Positions 44,863 to 57,500 of a stretch of DNA of 64,000 nt are shown here, piece by piece. The translations under genes and the position numbers were made by a program. The stretch comes from Collybiopsis luxurians FD-317 M1. Lineage: Eukaryota; Basidiomycota; Agaricomycetes; Agaricales; Omphalotaceae. A model generated the notes under the pieces. That model made no database searches. It was given only the letters and a program-made list of their open reading frames with translations, and was not told the origin of the DNA. The stretch's first letter is position 1; every line of letters starts with the position of its first letter. The stretch is taken from assembly GCA_000827265.1 (NCBI GenBank), contig KN834763.1:62001-126000 (forward strand), read 5' to 3'.

Positions 44863-46246
44863 ATGCCTCTCCTCTTCATTGTTGAACTTGCCGCTTTCAA
44901 ATTACCGGAGTTTTATTCCAAATCTTGGTTCAGATTGGCCTCACCTGAACTCCTCTTCCTGTCCGCCGTCAGCTGGCGGCTGCGAAGAATTTGTGTACCG
45001 TTTATCTTCTTCAACATTCATGTCAAGAATTGCTGAGGGAGCGGAGAAGCTCAGAGATTATTGCCTTGTTAGCACTCGATGTCAAACCCTTACCAAGTAC
45101 GACTCGATTTTCCAATTCTCAATTCTCTACTTTCACTCCTATTCGACCAAAACCCAGAACGCTGAAAATATCTCGATTTTTCTATCGCGAGGAAGAAAAG
45201 CATCAAATCCTTTGCCGTATCCTGCCTCATCTGAAGCAATTGACGTATATTGACCTCGTAGGCTACCAGCCGAGTATCTCATTCAGCGCAATCCTCGAGC
45301 GTACCCTTGTTTCTACAGCGTTCTTCCGAGCATTTGATGATTTACCCGAAGAATTGCTTGGACTAAATCTGTCAAAGGTGGAGGTTGAGCAAATAGAAAT
45401 TTGTTCTGCTTTCCCTCCGGACCTTGAAGAATACTACGATCGTGGCATAAAAACTCTACAGCTCAACATCTATTCGTCCAAATCAGTCGACGGGGAGTTT
45501 TGGCTACGGACCTTCAAGAAGTAGTCCTGGAGATGTCTAATTTTCCCACTGCATTTTCATATCTCCCTGTATTCACTGCGGCTCACCCCCCACTTGGAGA
45601 AGCTCTGACTCATTGACAATGCAGCAACCTACTTCAGTCACCATACGCCGTTCTTTATTCATTCCTTCGTAGAGGAGTCTCGTCGGCAGGGTCTCAATGC
45701 ATATTTTAGCATAAGACGTCTTGGGCTCACGACAGCACTTAGCCGTTCTTCGCAGGCATGGCGTGTTACAGCGATGACAATTGTTACCACTTTCTGCAGT
45801 ACCTCATTGATAGAAATCCTTCAACTTATTGCATCCTCATTGCCCGCTATTGATGATCTCACCCTCGACCTGGGATATCTATGATATTATGAGTAGCCCC
45901 TTTACCTCTTTTGAGTCCCTCCTATCTAGGGTGAATTTATAGCTATTTTAGGTCGTCTTTTGTGCCTTCGCAATCTGAACTTGTACTAGATATTCAAGCG
46001 ATTCAACTCCAGCATCAACGACACCTACCACCAGTGAATCGACTCATCAAGGCCAATGTTGTTGAGATGCTCGCCCCAGATGCTGAAGCTGGCTTACTGT
46101 GGTTCATTTCTCGTATGGCGGAGAAAATTACCACCCTTGAGGAAGTTTACATTAATCAGGAGGGCTGCGAACATGAGCAATTCGGCGCCGGTTGTCAGCG
46201 GCGACTCTTTGGAGTCGGAGCGTGGTTGGGACGAAAGCTAACGTAG
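44863..46246 (+). pseudogene. Degenerate F-box-like / LRR-like gene
   Basis: The reading starts at ATG 44863 (MPLLFIVELAAFKLPEF) with an F-box-like PELLFLSAVSWRLRRICVPFIFF that ends at a stop near 45030. A coherent reading continues in another frame (GAEKLRDYCL..), then in a third (LKQLTYIDLVGYQPSISFSAIL..) until a stop at 45523-45525. Coding-like text resumes after that (SLRLTPHLEKL, then ..FSIRRLGLTTALSRSS..) with further stops. The last open part, VEMLAPDAEAGLLWFISRMAEKITTLEEVYI, stops at 46246. Some breaks could be introns, but multiple frame changes without clear splice sites indicate decay. Such F-box families are abundant in Agaricomycetes. Confidence 0.55.
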
Positions 46247-46744
46247 AAGAGATATATGCTAATTTGTGTGGGCATTAAGTACTTATCTAACACCAGCTCC
46301 ATATCACACTGTACATTCCGAGCAATTATAACAAGGAGGTTAAGCCCATTCTACGGCAGGAGATATCTGGCACCCTTTGGTTCACCCCTCTTCACTCGCA
46401 AAGGCGCCAAAAAATGACAAGTAAATATTATGTAAGAAAGAGTTGACCCGCAACCTGGCACATCATGTGATGCCACTCAAAATGAAGAAAAAGCTATCTA
46501 CAACTCGACGCTTTCGAAAATCAAAAATCAGGCTCAGAGGATCTTTGCGGAGAGGCTTTCCCAAGAGTTCCTCAGAGCCATATTATTACTTTTTGGATTT
46601 TTCAAAGCAGAGATAGGTTTTCTTTATTTCAGCGGCATCATGTGATGCACCGGGTTGCGGGTCAACTCTATCTTAGATAATAATAATAATTACAAATCAA
46701 ATGGGCGCCATATATATAGGACACAGGATCTACTGCTATTCCGT
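46247..46744. other. Intergenic region containing a MITE-like element
   Basis: No gene. The element at 46433-46675 fills about half of the region; the promoter and 5' UTR of the next gene would sit right of it. Confidence 0.6.
46433..46675. mobile_element. MITE-like element with 45-bp terminal inverted repeats
   Basis: The left end begins TAAGAAAGAGTTGACCCGCA and the right end, read on the minus strand, TAAGATAGAGTTGACCCGCA. The arms stay alignable for 45 nt (46433-46477 and 46631-46675) with five mismatches, including the core CATCATGTGATGCC. The internal 150 bp has no coding capacity. A TA at each end is compatible with a TA target-site duplication of a Tc1/mariner-type MITE, but because TA is self-complementary it could also be part of the repeats. 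No transposase is present nearby, so this would be non-autonomous. Confidence 0.75.
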
Positions 46745-48261
46745 ATGGCCAAGAACCTGAAAAGAAAATCTCAAGAGTCTCGGTAAGATCTTATCCCAAG
46801 CCATTGCGCAAGCCTTCATGTTGCAATAATCAGAAACGATGTGGAACCAGCTAAGAGAAGGAAGCTTTCAGGTGCCGAAAGTGTCCCAGCGAATCCACCT
46901 GCGCGCATGAGTTCTCGGTCGATGCTTATCGATAACGATCTTGAAGAAACTATCCCGCCTTCCGAGCCTGATACGAACTCTTATTCGTCCACCGCGCAAC
47001 AGCCAGCAGATACTACAAATGCATATCCAAATTCCAGTAAAGATTGTAGAATCGGCGGAATGGCTCTCGATGAAGAGATTATACCAGATTCAGATCCAAT
47101 CTCATATCCCGACGAATCAACTTTTGCTCTTCCGCAACCTCTTCCTCCTCGCGTTATCATGCCCTCTTCTGATTATGAAAGTTACCAAAAGCGCATAGAG
47201 TTGTCTATGCGGAAAGTACCTCCGCCTTCCCCTGTACCGACAGAACTCAGCGAGATCGCGTTGCTCAACTCTCCGCAGCGTGTTGATTTGCTATCAAGCC
47301 CCATATCCACCCCAAACGGCGTAGATGAATATCAATTGCCAACTTCAACATCTGTTTCTCGCCATTTCTCCCATCCTTCAATCGCAATTCTTCCGAACAC
47401 AGGCGAGTCCTGCCCTTCTACCCCAATTGGCAAAAAGGTGCTACAGCTATCAAAACACCTATCCGGTGCATCCCTCCCTTCGTCGCGTTCACCGTTGCCC
47501 TCTGCTGCTATTCAAACTTCTGAAAAACAGCACGTTTCTGCATCTTCGAAACCATCTCTTGCTGCTCAACCGTCCTCCAGTACTCCGCTTCCGGGCCGGT
47601 CTACTACATCGGCCCCCCTTCCCGGTGCAATTTCCACAGGCGATATTCACTACAGTAATCTGAGTTTTCAAAACAAAACTCTGTGCCAATTTTTGCAGCC
47701 TTCGATTGATAGTCCTTTACAATCGGGCATGGCCCTTTCTTTGACGCCCTTCTACCCGTCTTCAGCTCCTTTTGCAACAAGATTCTCGGCAGAACCCGCC
47801 TCAGCTGTTCCTCAATTTCATCCCGCCTCGGAACTTTACTCTTCAGTTCCTCCTTGTCCGCAAATACGTAGCCCGGCCTTTCTTGACACTAATGACAATG
47901 ACACAATGACAACGACAATGTCGACGGCGGTCCAGGCTTGGAGCATGAGCTCAAACGTGCTCAGACTGCTCTTTCTTCTCCTGTCAAGCCGCTAACGGAT
48001 TATCTCCAGCCAGCTGTTCACGCCCCTTCCTCTCCCGATAGGAATTTGACTTCGGATCCTAGCACTCGTCGCACTCTTACGTCCAATTTCTACAATATTG
48101 CTGACGAGGATCCCAGAATGGCGCGAGCGCGTACAGTTGCCGTGCATTATCTTATGTCGTCGGTATGTGCTCGCTTGGGCAAGGCGCTCGAGGACAATGA
48201 CTTTCGGAGTGTTTCTGCTGTTGCTACTGGAGGCTTGGAGGCGCTTACCCTTTTGCTGTAA
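46745..48261 (+). CDS. Predicted nuclear protein of unknown function, with apparent 2-nt frameshift
   Basis: Exon 1 (46745-46782) starts MAKNLKRKSQESR and splices over a 51-nt intron (46783-46833, GTAAGA..CAG) into DVEPAKRRKLSGAES, giving a bipartite basic nuclear-localisation-like N-terminus. The protein is then Ser/Pro-rich and disordered, with acidic patches. At 47891-47920 an (AATGAC)n repeat has an extra AC; in the given frame the protein leaves its composition and stops at 47993-47995. Skipping two nucleotides restores a long sensible frame (GLEHELKRAQTAL, NFYNIADEDPRMARARTVAVHYL, LGKALEDNDFRSVSAVATGGLE) to a TAA at 48259-48261. Without the two bases the exons total 1464 nt, 488 codons. 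I do not recognise the family. Confidence 0.65.
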
Positions 48262-49638
48262 TACGATGCGATGGGTTGAACGAATCGTGTCATACTCGGT
48301 GCTGGATACATAGCTGGACGAACAGAAGGATTACTATTGATAATGATTAAGACAGTGTGGCATGGTTTTGATGGTACCCGAACTTCGTTCCCTTCAGCAT
48401 GGATCGATGGATCAAGCAATATCCCTTAGTCTTCGCCTACTATACATCTGTTCAAATTGAACGATATACGCGCCGTTGACGCGCCGTGCTGAGGATGCAT
48501 GGCTCCACGTGATGCGTGGGAAATTATTCTGAATATTTAAGACGGCAAATTTTTCGTTGAAACTCACGTCCATTCTGGTTAGTATCTCTCTTTTCTTTTT
48601 GTCGAATCGCCCTCAAAGGTGTGGGCTTATGATGATTCAATTTTCAACCATACTTTACCACATTCCGAATTTATTGTGTGGAATACTATAATCGATTTCA
48701 GCCTTGTCTGATATTCTCTCTTTGCATTCCAACATTGACGCGTTGTTGGGTTCAGTTTAGCTGATTAGTCCTTTTTTCAGGTGGTTGATTAACTGGTTGA
48801 GCTTTTGGTTCGAGGTGAGCACCGCTGTTACCTATGATCTTTTCCTGTTTTCTCTATGATGGATTTTTTCGATGGGCGGACAGAAAGCACCCAGCCCATA
48901 CCAAAGTCTCCTCGTGTACAAAAGGGAGGCGGGCTGGGTTCTGGTTGAAATGCATCGAGTAGCTGACTTTATGATTTGCTTCGAATACTTCTTTTCTCAA
49001 TGCTTTGAACTCTTGATCCTGATTCTTCTATTTATCAGATTTTCACAATCCCCTTTCAAGTCGCCGCCCGGGTTTTGTTCGTATACTCTCTTGCATCTGA
49101 ACGTAGAGTACGATATTGCCGTGTAAACTGAAAATTTACCGCATTGTTCTAAAATAGTTCGGGGAATACCAGTTATAGGATTGCCAAGCAATGAGGGTCT
49201 TGTGCTTCGTTAGTAATGTTGAATGTTTTCTTGTTGAAGTTGTCGAAGCTCAACCCCCTAACGGAATACTCGCTACTCGCCCAAGGCTAAATAGGCTACT
49301 GCGGCTCGCACGATACTGTCCTCGAGAACTCGGTGACTGGTACTGGAAAATTCATGGAGAAACTGGTGGAGCTGGACGCATATGTTGCTGTGAGTTATTG
49401 AGCTCGCATTTACGCGTTTCCAAGGCTCCTTGTCGAAGTCTCGAAGGGCGATTGCTTTCATCTCTATTCGGCTTCACACTCCACGGTTCACCGCATCAAA
49501 GGCTCTGCTTCCGGCGGTCCGGAATTTAACTCGCGATTGCTGGATATTCAGTTGGGAATGGGATATAAACGCGAGATGTAACTCTCGCTAGGTCTAAGCA
49601 AGGATCAGCTTTGCAATCTCCTGCATCACTCTATCCTT
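48262..49638. other. Gene-poor region upstream of the polygalacturonase
   Basis: No supported gene. Visible details are a short direct repeat ACGCGCCGT..ACGCGCCGT near 48472-48491 and a small palindrome CCACGTGATGCGTGG near 48505-48519. Open frames of 60-112 codons on both strands have no domain. Confidence 0.5.
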
Positions 49639-51400
49639 ATGATCAGCCGTCTCTGTGTTTTAGCTCTCCTTGCTGTCTCTAGTGTATCCGCTGTTCCTTC
49701 GCCTCCATCGAGGTTGACCACCCGGGGACAGTTTAACGGTACGCGCCGATATCCGTCCAAAGTCGGTAAACGCTGCACAGGTACTATTGCCTCCTTGGAC
49801 GATGTCAGTGATGCTCAAGAGTGCACTACCATTATTGTAAGTAGTTGAGAATCGATCTTCTCTGTGCCCTCTTTTCAACGGTTTCTGCAACTTAGATCAA
49901 TGAGTTCACAGTCGATGCCGGAGGTGAGACGTTCTACTCGATCATTGCATCAACACCGGCTAAAGAAGAATAACCTGGTTTTCGTAGAGACTTTTACCTT
50001 GAATGCAGCCGACGGCGCTACTGTAACCATGGCCGGAGATGTGACTTTTGCTTTCCAAGCATGTTACAACTTAATTTTGCTCAGCCTGCTTTCCTTACAC
50101 TCGTTGCATCTTAGGAATGGGAAGGCCCTCTGATGGTCGTAGAAGGGAACGATATCACTTGTTAGTTTTACCAAATATTCTGAGGTGTGGGAACTAATGG
50201 TGATTTTTTTTAAGTTGATGGAGGTACGTTATGATGGCTGGACATAGTTCCTTATCTCTTACCCCGATCATTCAGCTGGGCATACACTCAATGGCCTTGG
50301 GGAAATGTACTGGGTAAGGAAAACAACTGTTTGACCAGGTCTGAACTTTTAATTTCATTTAGGATGGCCAAGGAAGCTCAGGAGGTACCACTAAACCTGC
50401 ACCTTTACTTCGTATCAACCACGACGGTGGCAGCTTCAGTAACGTTGTCGTTCTCAACTCTCCCGGTCGCGCTACTGCAATCGGTGGCAATGGGATTGTG
50501 GTCAGCCAGATCACCGTTGATAACTGTAAATCCGCTCGTCATCTTTTGTAACTAATCTTTTTGACTGATTTATTGGCTGTAGCTGCTGGAGACGAACCAA
50601 ATGATATGTCCGACGGGCAACCGGCTGGAAAGAACACAGACGGGTTTGATATCTCTGCTGACGACGTTACGGTCGAAGATTCTGTCGTCATGAATCAAGG
50701 TGAATATCCCTTGAGGTGATACCACTGCTTTGTGACCCACATTTGTTTGTAGACGACTGTCTTGCCATCAATCGTGGAACTAACATCAAATTCCAAAATA
50801 ACCAATGTTCTGGTGGACATGGTATTTCTATCGTAAGCTAGTGTCGCTTATATCTCTGCATAACATTGATTATTCCCTTGCGTTAGGGGTCTATCGACTC
50901 TGACACGACTGTCTCTGGTGTTACCATCTCTGGAAACACGGTCTCCGACAGCATGCAATGTTTCCGTATTAAGACTGACGCTACTGCGACTGACTCAACC
51001 GTCTCCGATGTCACGTATTCCGACAACAAGGCCTCCGGATGCCAGGAATTCGGTATCTTGATCACCCAGAGCTACCCAGATGCTTTAGGAACTCCCGGAA
51101 CTGGAGTAGTCATTTCTGTAAGCAGCTCAAAGAATATTGCGGAGCCCTAATTAAAAGTTTTTCATAGGGTATTACGTGGTCTGGAACGAATACCGTTTCC
51201 GTTGATGATGATGCTGACAGGGTTGATATCAATTGCGGAAGCACTAGTAGCTGCTCAGGGTGGGTCGGCTCTCACTGGTACCTTTGTCTTTCAAAATACT
51301 GACCACGGTGCTTAGGACTTGGGACTTTTCTGGATTGACCGTTACCGGAGGAAACGAAGGCACCATCCTCAATGCTGACGTCTCGGGCGGGAGCTTCTAA
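49639..51400 (+). CDS. Endopolygalacturonase (GH28), secreted
   Basis: Hydrolyses the alpha-1,4-galacturonan backbone of pectin. The N-terminus [20 protein letters not shown] is a signal peptide. A propeptide ending in KR precedes [11 protein letters not shown], a typical Kex2-processed mature start. Catalytic motifs are all present: KNTDGFDIS (Asp), DDCLAIN (Asp pair), GGHGISI (His) and RIKTD, in the usual order along the beta-helix, with Asn-Asp-Asn turns. Seven or eight short introns cut the gene. The C-terminus is [20 protein letters not shown] and a GGSF tail, with the stop at 51398-51400. Length and all four active-site motifs are normal, so this should be an active enzyme. Confidence 0.92.
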
Positions 51401-51603
51401 GCATATCGAGCCTAAAAACATTGCATCTGTAATATGTAAAGTAGTTCAATACCCAGCTTTCTATGTGGGCCGAAGTAACGTTTATCAGAGCCTTAAACAT
51501 TAAATTGTATTATCTACCCAGCGTGCTTGTGCTGTTATCTGCGAATTCAGCGTTTGGGAATATCTGGCATCATTCTGCAACTGCGACAAACACAAGGCCA
51601 CTT

Positions 51604-53667
51604 CTAAACTCCCTGAAAAACCGCGACCAAGGAAATTACAGCAAGTAACAGCTTCCAGGATCCAATGATCAGCCGTGAACCGCGATTTTGTATGCTGCTA
51701 AAATCACTGACTCCGAGAGAGGTGTTTCCTTCTCCGAGTGCGCGAACGGCAAAGAAATCAAACTTATGAGCGCTAGTGTTGACAGTAATGGTGGTTTCGA
51801 ATCCACTTCGAGACGTGTTCGATATTGAGCTGGCGGCAGAGCCAGAAGAATCATTTGAACCAAGCAGTTCCCAGCGTTCGGTACGTGTATCTCCGTTCCA
51901 AGACGCGTATACGTTTGAACTGTTGCTTGCGGACGATTTTATGATCTTGACGCTGGGAGGAGCAGTGGGCTCTCCTGTCCAGTTGAAACGAAGGGTGCGA
52001 TCTAGGGCTGCAATTAGGTGGAATTAGGAAACTACTTTGATAAACTTACAGGCTTCGTTGTTGTTCCCTCCAATTACGCCGAACTGTGCAACCCATAACA
52101 GTTCACCGGAAGATGTGTACTCGGATGCCCAGGGCATGAACCCCCATCTTTATAGTCAGACACGTTTAGTCAGAGCTCGATACAGGAAAAATCCTGGAAT
52201 CATACCCAACTAAGAATTTACCATCGGGCTGAAGCTGCACGCTTCCTTGACTTTGAGACAGGCTTGTATTATAAGGTATGAAGTCCTGCACAAGTTCAAC
52301 GGACATGCTAGTGAAGTTGACTGCCAGATGCAAGCCGCGGGAGCTCGATTCGTTGGATTCGTCTGATTGGCTAGCATTGTCGAAAACACTATTTATGGAG
52401 GAGCTAGATTGGTAGTGTGGATAAGGAGGGTCAAAGAACCTACGTCAATACAGCATAGGTATCGTTCTTGAAAATCCATCTCGCATGATGCTGATAACTG
52501 AAATTAGCCCCGTCTCCCATGGCAAAGGATGAGTTTTTGCCGCCCATGCGCCAAATGATGTCGCCGTTAGTCCCGTTAATATAGTATAGTGTGAAGCAAT
52601 ATCTAGAAGAAATGAGGTAGTTCCCGTCGTCCGATGGGTCAATTGAGTTGATGTGCTAGAAAAAAGCATGTTGATATTTGGGCGAGTCAAGACTTAACTA
52701 GGACCAACGAACAAAGTAGTCCCAAGGATCGTAAGCCCCTCCAAATCCGGGTGTAACGTAGGATTCCCCAGGATCAACGTGCTCGGAGGCAGACCACGTA
52801 AAGAGAGGCTTGCCTGAGAAAGGTATGTATCAATCTTTATCTGGAGAGACGGTATACACCGAATGTGCATTTACCAGTAGTGATATTAATTTCTTGAAAC
52901 ACGCTGTCTGCAATGTACCCATCTGGGAGGCCTCCGTACGGAGAAAGGTCCATTAGCTTGGTCTGATACGCGGGCATAACAGCAGTATTCCGCGAAGTAA
53001 TCCTCACTTCGTGAAAATCTGCGTCCGTGGGATTTGTTATTCCTCCTAAATCCGTGGTGCTTCAGGAATTGCGCCGCAGGGTCAGAGTTTTGATTTCACT
53101 TAGTGTGCACTGTTACTCACAAGGTGGCGATCAGCTCGTATTTGTTGTTTATTAAAGAGACATAACCATTTCCGACACCAGTAGCCAGAAAATCGCCTGC
53201 CCATGTCACAATATGTGGTTCGCCGAGGTATATTTCAACTTGAAAGACCAATGTTTCTCCAAAAATTGTTCCATCCCATACAAGGTGTCCATTATTATCA
53301 TATATGAGAGGTCCCGGCCTCACTGTGTCAGTTCCTACGAAGCTCAATTCTTCAAGACTGATCATTTGAGAAAAAATCATGGGGCCACACCTCGAGGGGC
53401 CGTGAACAAGTACCCAGGCGATATCGTCGTAGACTTGTTTCGTGGTTTGACAAAATTCCAGGCAGATCTTTTAATTTTGGGCCCCACGTTAGCGTGTCGG
53501 TCCTTGATCGACAATGACGGAAATGAAACTCACGGCGTGTAGTTGGCTGAGAAAAACGTTTGGACTGGTCCCGCCCCGAAAACGCCCGCTGTGTAGTTGC
53601 TACTAGCAATGAAGACCGAATCCGCAAAAGCGAATGCGGCAAAGCAGAGTATTGACAGCAGCCGCAT
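51604..53667 (-). CDS. Arylsulfotransferase (ASST)-like secreted protein
   Basis: The ATG at 53667 starts a signal peptide (MRLLSILCFAAFAFADS). The next exons give GPLIYDNNGHLVWDGTIFGE, VEIYLGEPHIVTWAGDFLATGVGNGY and SLINNKYELIATL, the repeating beta-propeller language of the fungal arylsulfotransferase family (PF14269-type, recognised by eye). Later parts include WRMGGKNSSFAMGDGANFSYQHHARW and FLVGY. The C-terminal reading frame continues past a Ser/Thr-rich section with N-glycosylation sites into RLIIGSWKLLLAVISLVAVF, a hydrophobic end that might anchor the protein to the membrane or through GPI. Activity is uncertain; many fungal members lack a demonstrated sulfotransferase role. Exon joins are approximate. 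Confidence 0.7.
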
Positions 53668-54555
53668 GGACTTTTTCGAGTTGGTGCTACGGAAAAAATG
53701 TGGGGAGACGATGAGTAGGAACTAAGTGTACCGGTTTTTTTTTTGAACGGGGAGCCGAGGAATGATTTCCAACGGGTTTTTGTACATTGTTCTTGATACC
53801 ATACGCAGAGATGCCGGCGGGATGTTAGTTTGTTCCTGAATGCGAGCAGTCGAAAATAGAATCGACTGCGAAGTTATACAGGTAAGAGATAAATTTAACT
53901 TTTTACTTGCATCCTGAGTGCGTCATTATTGGCCTGATTCCAGGGGGATACACGTCTTTCATGTTGGGAACTGAATAAAATAAGCGAGTTGAGATAGAAG
54001 AATGAGTAAGAGAGCTTGACGGCTGGGTAGCCCTGCCCAATGGCCTGCGCCTCCACACATCTGTTTCGAGCAGGTCAACAAGAGATAAGTGTTCAACTGA
54101 AATGATGGATCAGATTAAACCCCTCTTGACTGGGAGGAGAAGAAATGATTCAGGAAGAAGCTGGTAATTGCCTGGAAGTCAACGTCCAAGGATTGAAGGG
54201 ATCTTGAACCGGTTGATGATCTCGGTAGAGAGGTACCTCAGCAGAACCAAGAACAGGTCTGGATTTTACTAGCGGCGAATGGTGGAGTGTACTGCATAGA
54301 GTGCAGTACATTGTATGCGCATACATACAGCGCCTTTGAACTCGGTATTGATGTCGGGGAGAGTCACGGTGAAATCAGTCAGCGCCATGATTACTCAGCT
54401 TTCCTAAAAAGGCACTGGTGGATTGGATTTCCATCTTGCTTTGCTTCACTCACTTTCTTCCATTTTCTTCACGATTCTCTTCAAAGTCACGGCTATATAT
54501 CTCTTTCAAACATTTACGACCATTCACCTCTAATTTTCTTTTTAATCAGTCCACC
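53668..54555. other. Intergenic region between the ASST-like gene and MUB1
   Basis: This 888-bp divergent gap includes a TTTTTTTTTG run near 53734. No coding sequence is supported; an open frame beginning at 54287 runs into MUB1 exon 1 out of frame and is taken as 5' UTR. Confidence 0.5.
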
Positions 54556-57500
54556 ATGCGCGAGTCAAACTTTGCTTTTCCAGCTCAGAACAAGGCCTGT
54601 GTCTGTATCACATCCCAGCTGTATGATAGGCGGGGTAGGTTTTTCATTCTACACTAATCAAAGTTTCCTTCATTTTTCCTCAAATTTTCATTCAGCACTC
54701 GACACTACCTCGCCATTGCCGCTCTTCAATTCTCTCACCCATCTCACCTACCTCACTTCCACTTCCCCTCGTATTCGCGAAATAATGACTATGGATGGCG
54801 GTCTTGAACGTTTAGTTCGACTTTTACATGAATTTTGTTTATGTCCACCTCTCCCAGAGAATCCATCATTATTCTATGGTCTTGCGCCACCATCTGCCCG
54901 CACTCCCAAACCTTTACCGACCCTTAATCCTCCAAGTTTCGACAAGCATGCGGCGTACAGATTTTCACTTGCTTTTCAATGCGTTGTTAATATTGGCGTC
55001 CGCGGTAGCGAGCCAATCCGGAGCAGAGTGGTCCAGGCTGGCACTCTGGAAGTCGTAGGATGCATACTCGAAGCATGGTTGGCTCACAAGGGTTTCGCGG
55101 TTGGCCCGAACGCTTCTGGAGCCTCCGGGAATTCAGCAGGCTGGGGATCGTATGGAAGGGAAAGCCGGGAGCAGAGACATGCTAGACGGCAGCAACAGAG
55201 GCAAATGTTGAGAGATGTAGAAGAAGCTGCAGAGTTGGCTAGGGCATTACAGAGACAAATGAGTCATTCCGTGAGTAGCATGTTCATTTTTGCTCACTTT
55301 TGGGTATTGATTCTATTTAACAGGAAAGCTCCGCTACAGCGACTGCCAGTATTACAGAAGTAGGCCAGGATCAAGATATATCTGCGGAAATGTCTGCATC
55401 TCCAGATGTCGACACCTTAGCCTCCGGAATCGAGATTAGTAGTGCTGAAGAGGATGAAGGGCCTGTCGCCATCTCTACCGCTGGAAGGGACCGGAGTGGT
55501 ACAGTCGTTGCTCGGGCAAATTGGGACCCCCTCGGCCAACAGTGGCGAAATGTTGCTGCACATATCGATACAGCCCGGTCTTCTCCAACGCCCTCAATAT
55601 CTTCTAACGATCAGTCTCGACCTTCTTCTCGGCCACACTCCGAAACCGAAGATGATGCGGATGTAGACATGGACGGCCCGGTTCCAGATAGTGCTAGCAC
55701 CAGTGCCACTACCAGTGACATCGATGCCTCATCTCCAAGAAATTCAAGGCATCGTACACATCGCCCGTCCATGAACCGACATACACTCGTCGGCCTCGGC
55801 CTAGGGGGTGACCAAGGCCCGAATATGGCATTGGGTGGTATAGGTCACAGTGATGCTCATATCATTATCAATGATTCTGTTGGCACCGATGGTTTGGGCA
55901 ATATGGGTGATGTAGGTGTGAATGTAGGCCTTGGAGGAGGTATGACCGGCGAGGATGGAATTGTTTCGTTGGACATTGAGAATAATGATGATTTTGCCAT
56001 GGGTGCGCCTCCCGGTGCCCCCGGTGCGATACCCGCCGCCAATATGGGCGATGTTACCCTCGGCCTCGACGCCGACCTCAGTATGAGCGAGACTGAGGAA
56101 GCATCTCGACCGGCTTCACGCAGCGGAGACATACCTCTAGACGTTCAGGGCAGTCGTGACATGAATCGTTCCAATACGATCAGGCGAACCCGTGCTCCTG
56201 GGACTCCAGATGCAACACCTCGGGCAGGAGTCATAGGCCTTCCTCCTTCTCCTTCATTGGCGTCCTCATCTACTGGTCTTAATATTCCTTCATCCTCCCG
56301 GCTCCCTCCGTCAGAACCACCCACGTCTTCATCGCTGCCGTCTTCCTCGACTATCGTTCCTTCCCCTCCTTCCCGAAGTGGAACTATAAGGGGAATATCC
56401 TTGGACGGGATTGATATAACTCGAGAGCTGGATGGCGATGGCCGTTCATTCGCTCCGTGGAACGCGTCCGAGAATAACGAAACTTTATTAATAGAGGATC
56501 GCTCTCAGGAAACTGCGCAAAGAGGGTCTCTACGGCCGGAGGATGCCACTCGGAGGGCTGCAGATGGAGACATCGGTCGAAACGACGACCGTCAAAATAC
56601 CCTTTCTATCGAAAATCCTCGGAGAAGCCCCAACGTGCTTGCTACTCCGGGCACAGTTCGATCGACCGCATCCAACATTTCTATTGCATCAACCGCCGCG
56701 ACAGCTTCTACTTCTACGACAACACATTCCCTACCTCCATCTCCCTATCGAGATGAAGACGTATTGCTGAGCCTCCAACTTCTTGCCTATCTAAGCAAAT
56801 ACCCCCATGTTCGTCAAGCATTCTACAAAAAACGAGATAGCTTTCATCCCGCTACCGCGGCTCCCCTAGGAGGTTCTGCCTCATCTAGTGCAGGTGCAGC
56901 AGCAAATGCTACTCCAGCTCCTAGCAAAGTGGCCAAGGACAAGGAACCGAATAAGCTCATCAAGGAATCCTCAATGTTTTTCCGCGCTTTCGCGGGTGCC
57001 TCAGCCAGAGGAAAAGAGAAGGAGCGAGTCAATGACAACTCCACCTCATCTTCTGCCACCACTCCTACGTCTACCACAACACCTCCCAGACAAACAAATG
57101 TCTTTTCTTTGGTGGAGCGGTTCACCTACCGACCAAGTTCTTCTGAGATCGCAGAGTACAGTAACAATGGCAACCCGATGAACGCGCCGCCCCGTCTTCC
57201 CCCAGAAATTCAATATTGGGCTGGGGTGATCATGCGCAACGCGTGCAGAAAGGACGACAGCCGCGGAGGTATCCGGCAGTGTGCTAATAGTCAGTCTCTC
57301 ACGTTTTGTTGTCTAAATCCTCGATACTCAGTTTTTTCATTGCAGTGCTCTGCGGAAGATGGGAAGAATATCCTCGAGAATTTGCGAAATGCCGTCGGTG
57401 CCGCAAGGCCAAATACTGTGGCAAAGAGTGTCAAAGCACGGCATGGAGTGAGGGACATCGATTCTGGTGCAGTGCCAAAGATGCGGAAGACGAAGCGACC

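Noticed and set aside
48627..48715. ATGATGA and CTGA spaced like C/D boxes of a snoRNA
   Set aside because: The flanking bases do not form a terminal stem; boxes this short occur by chance.
49191..49529. 112-codon open frame upstream of the polygalacturonase
   Set aside because: Cys/Arg-rich random composition, no family and another open frame on the opposite strand; likely chance.
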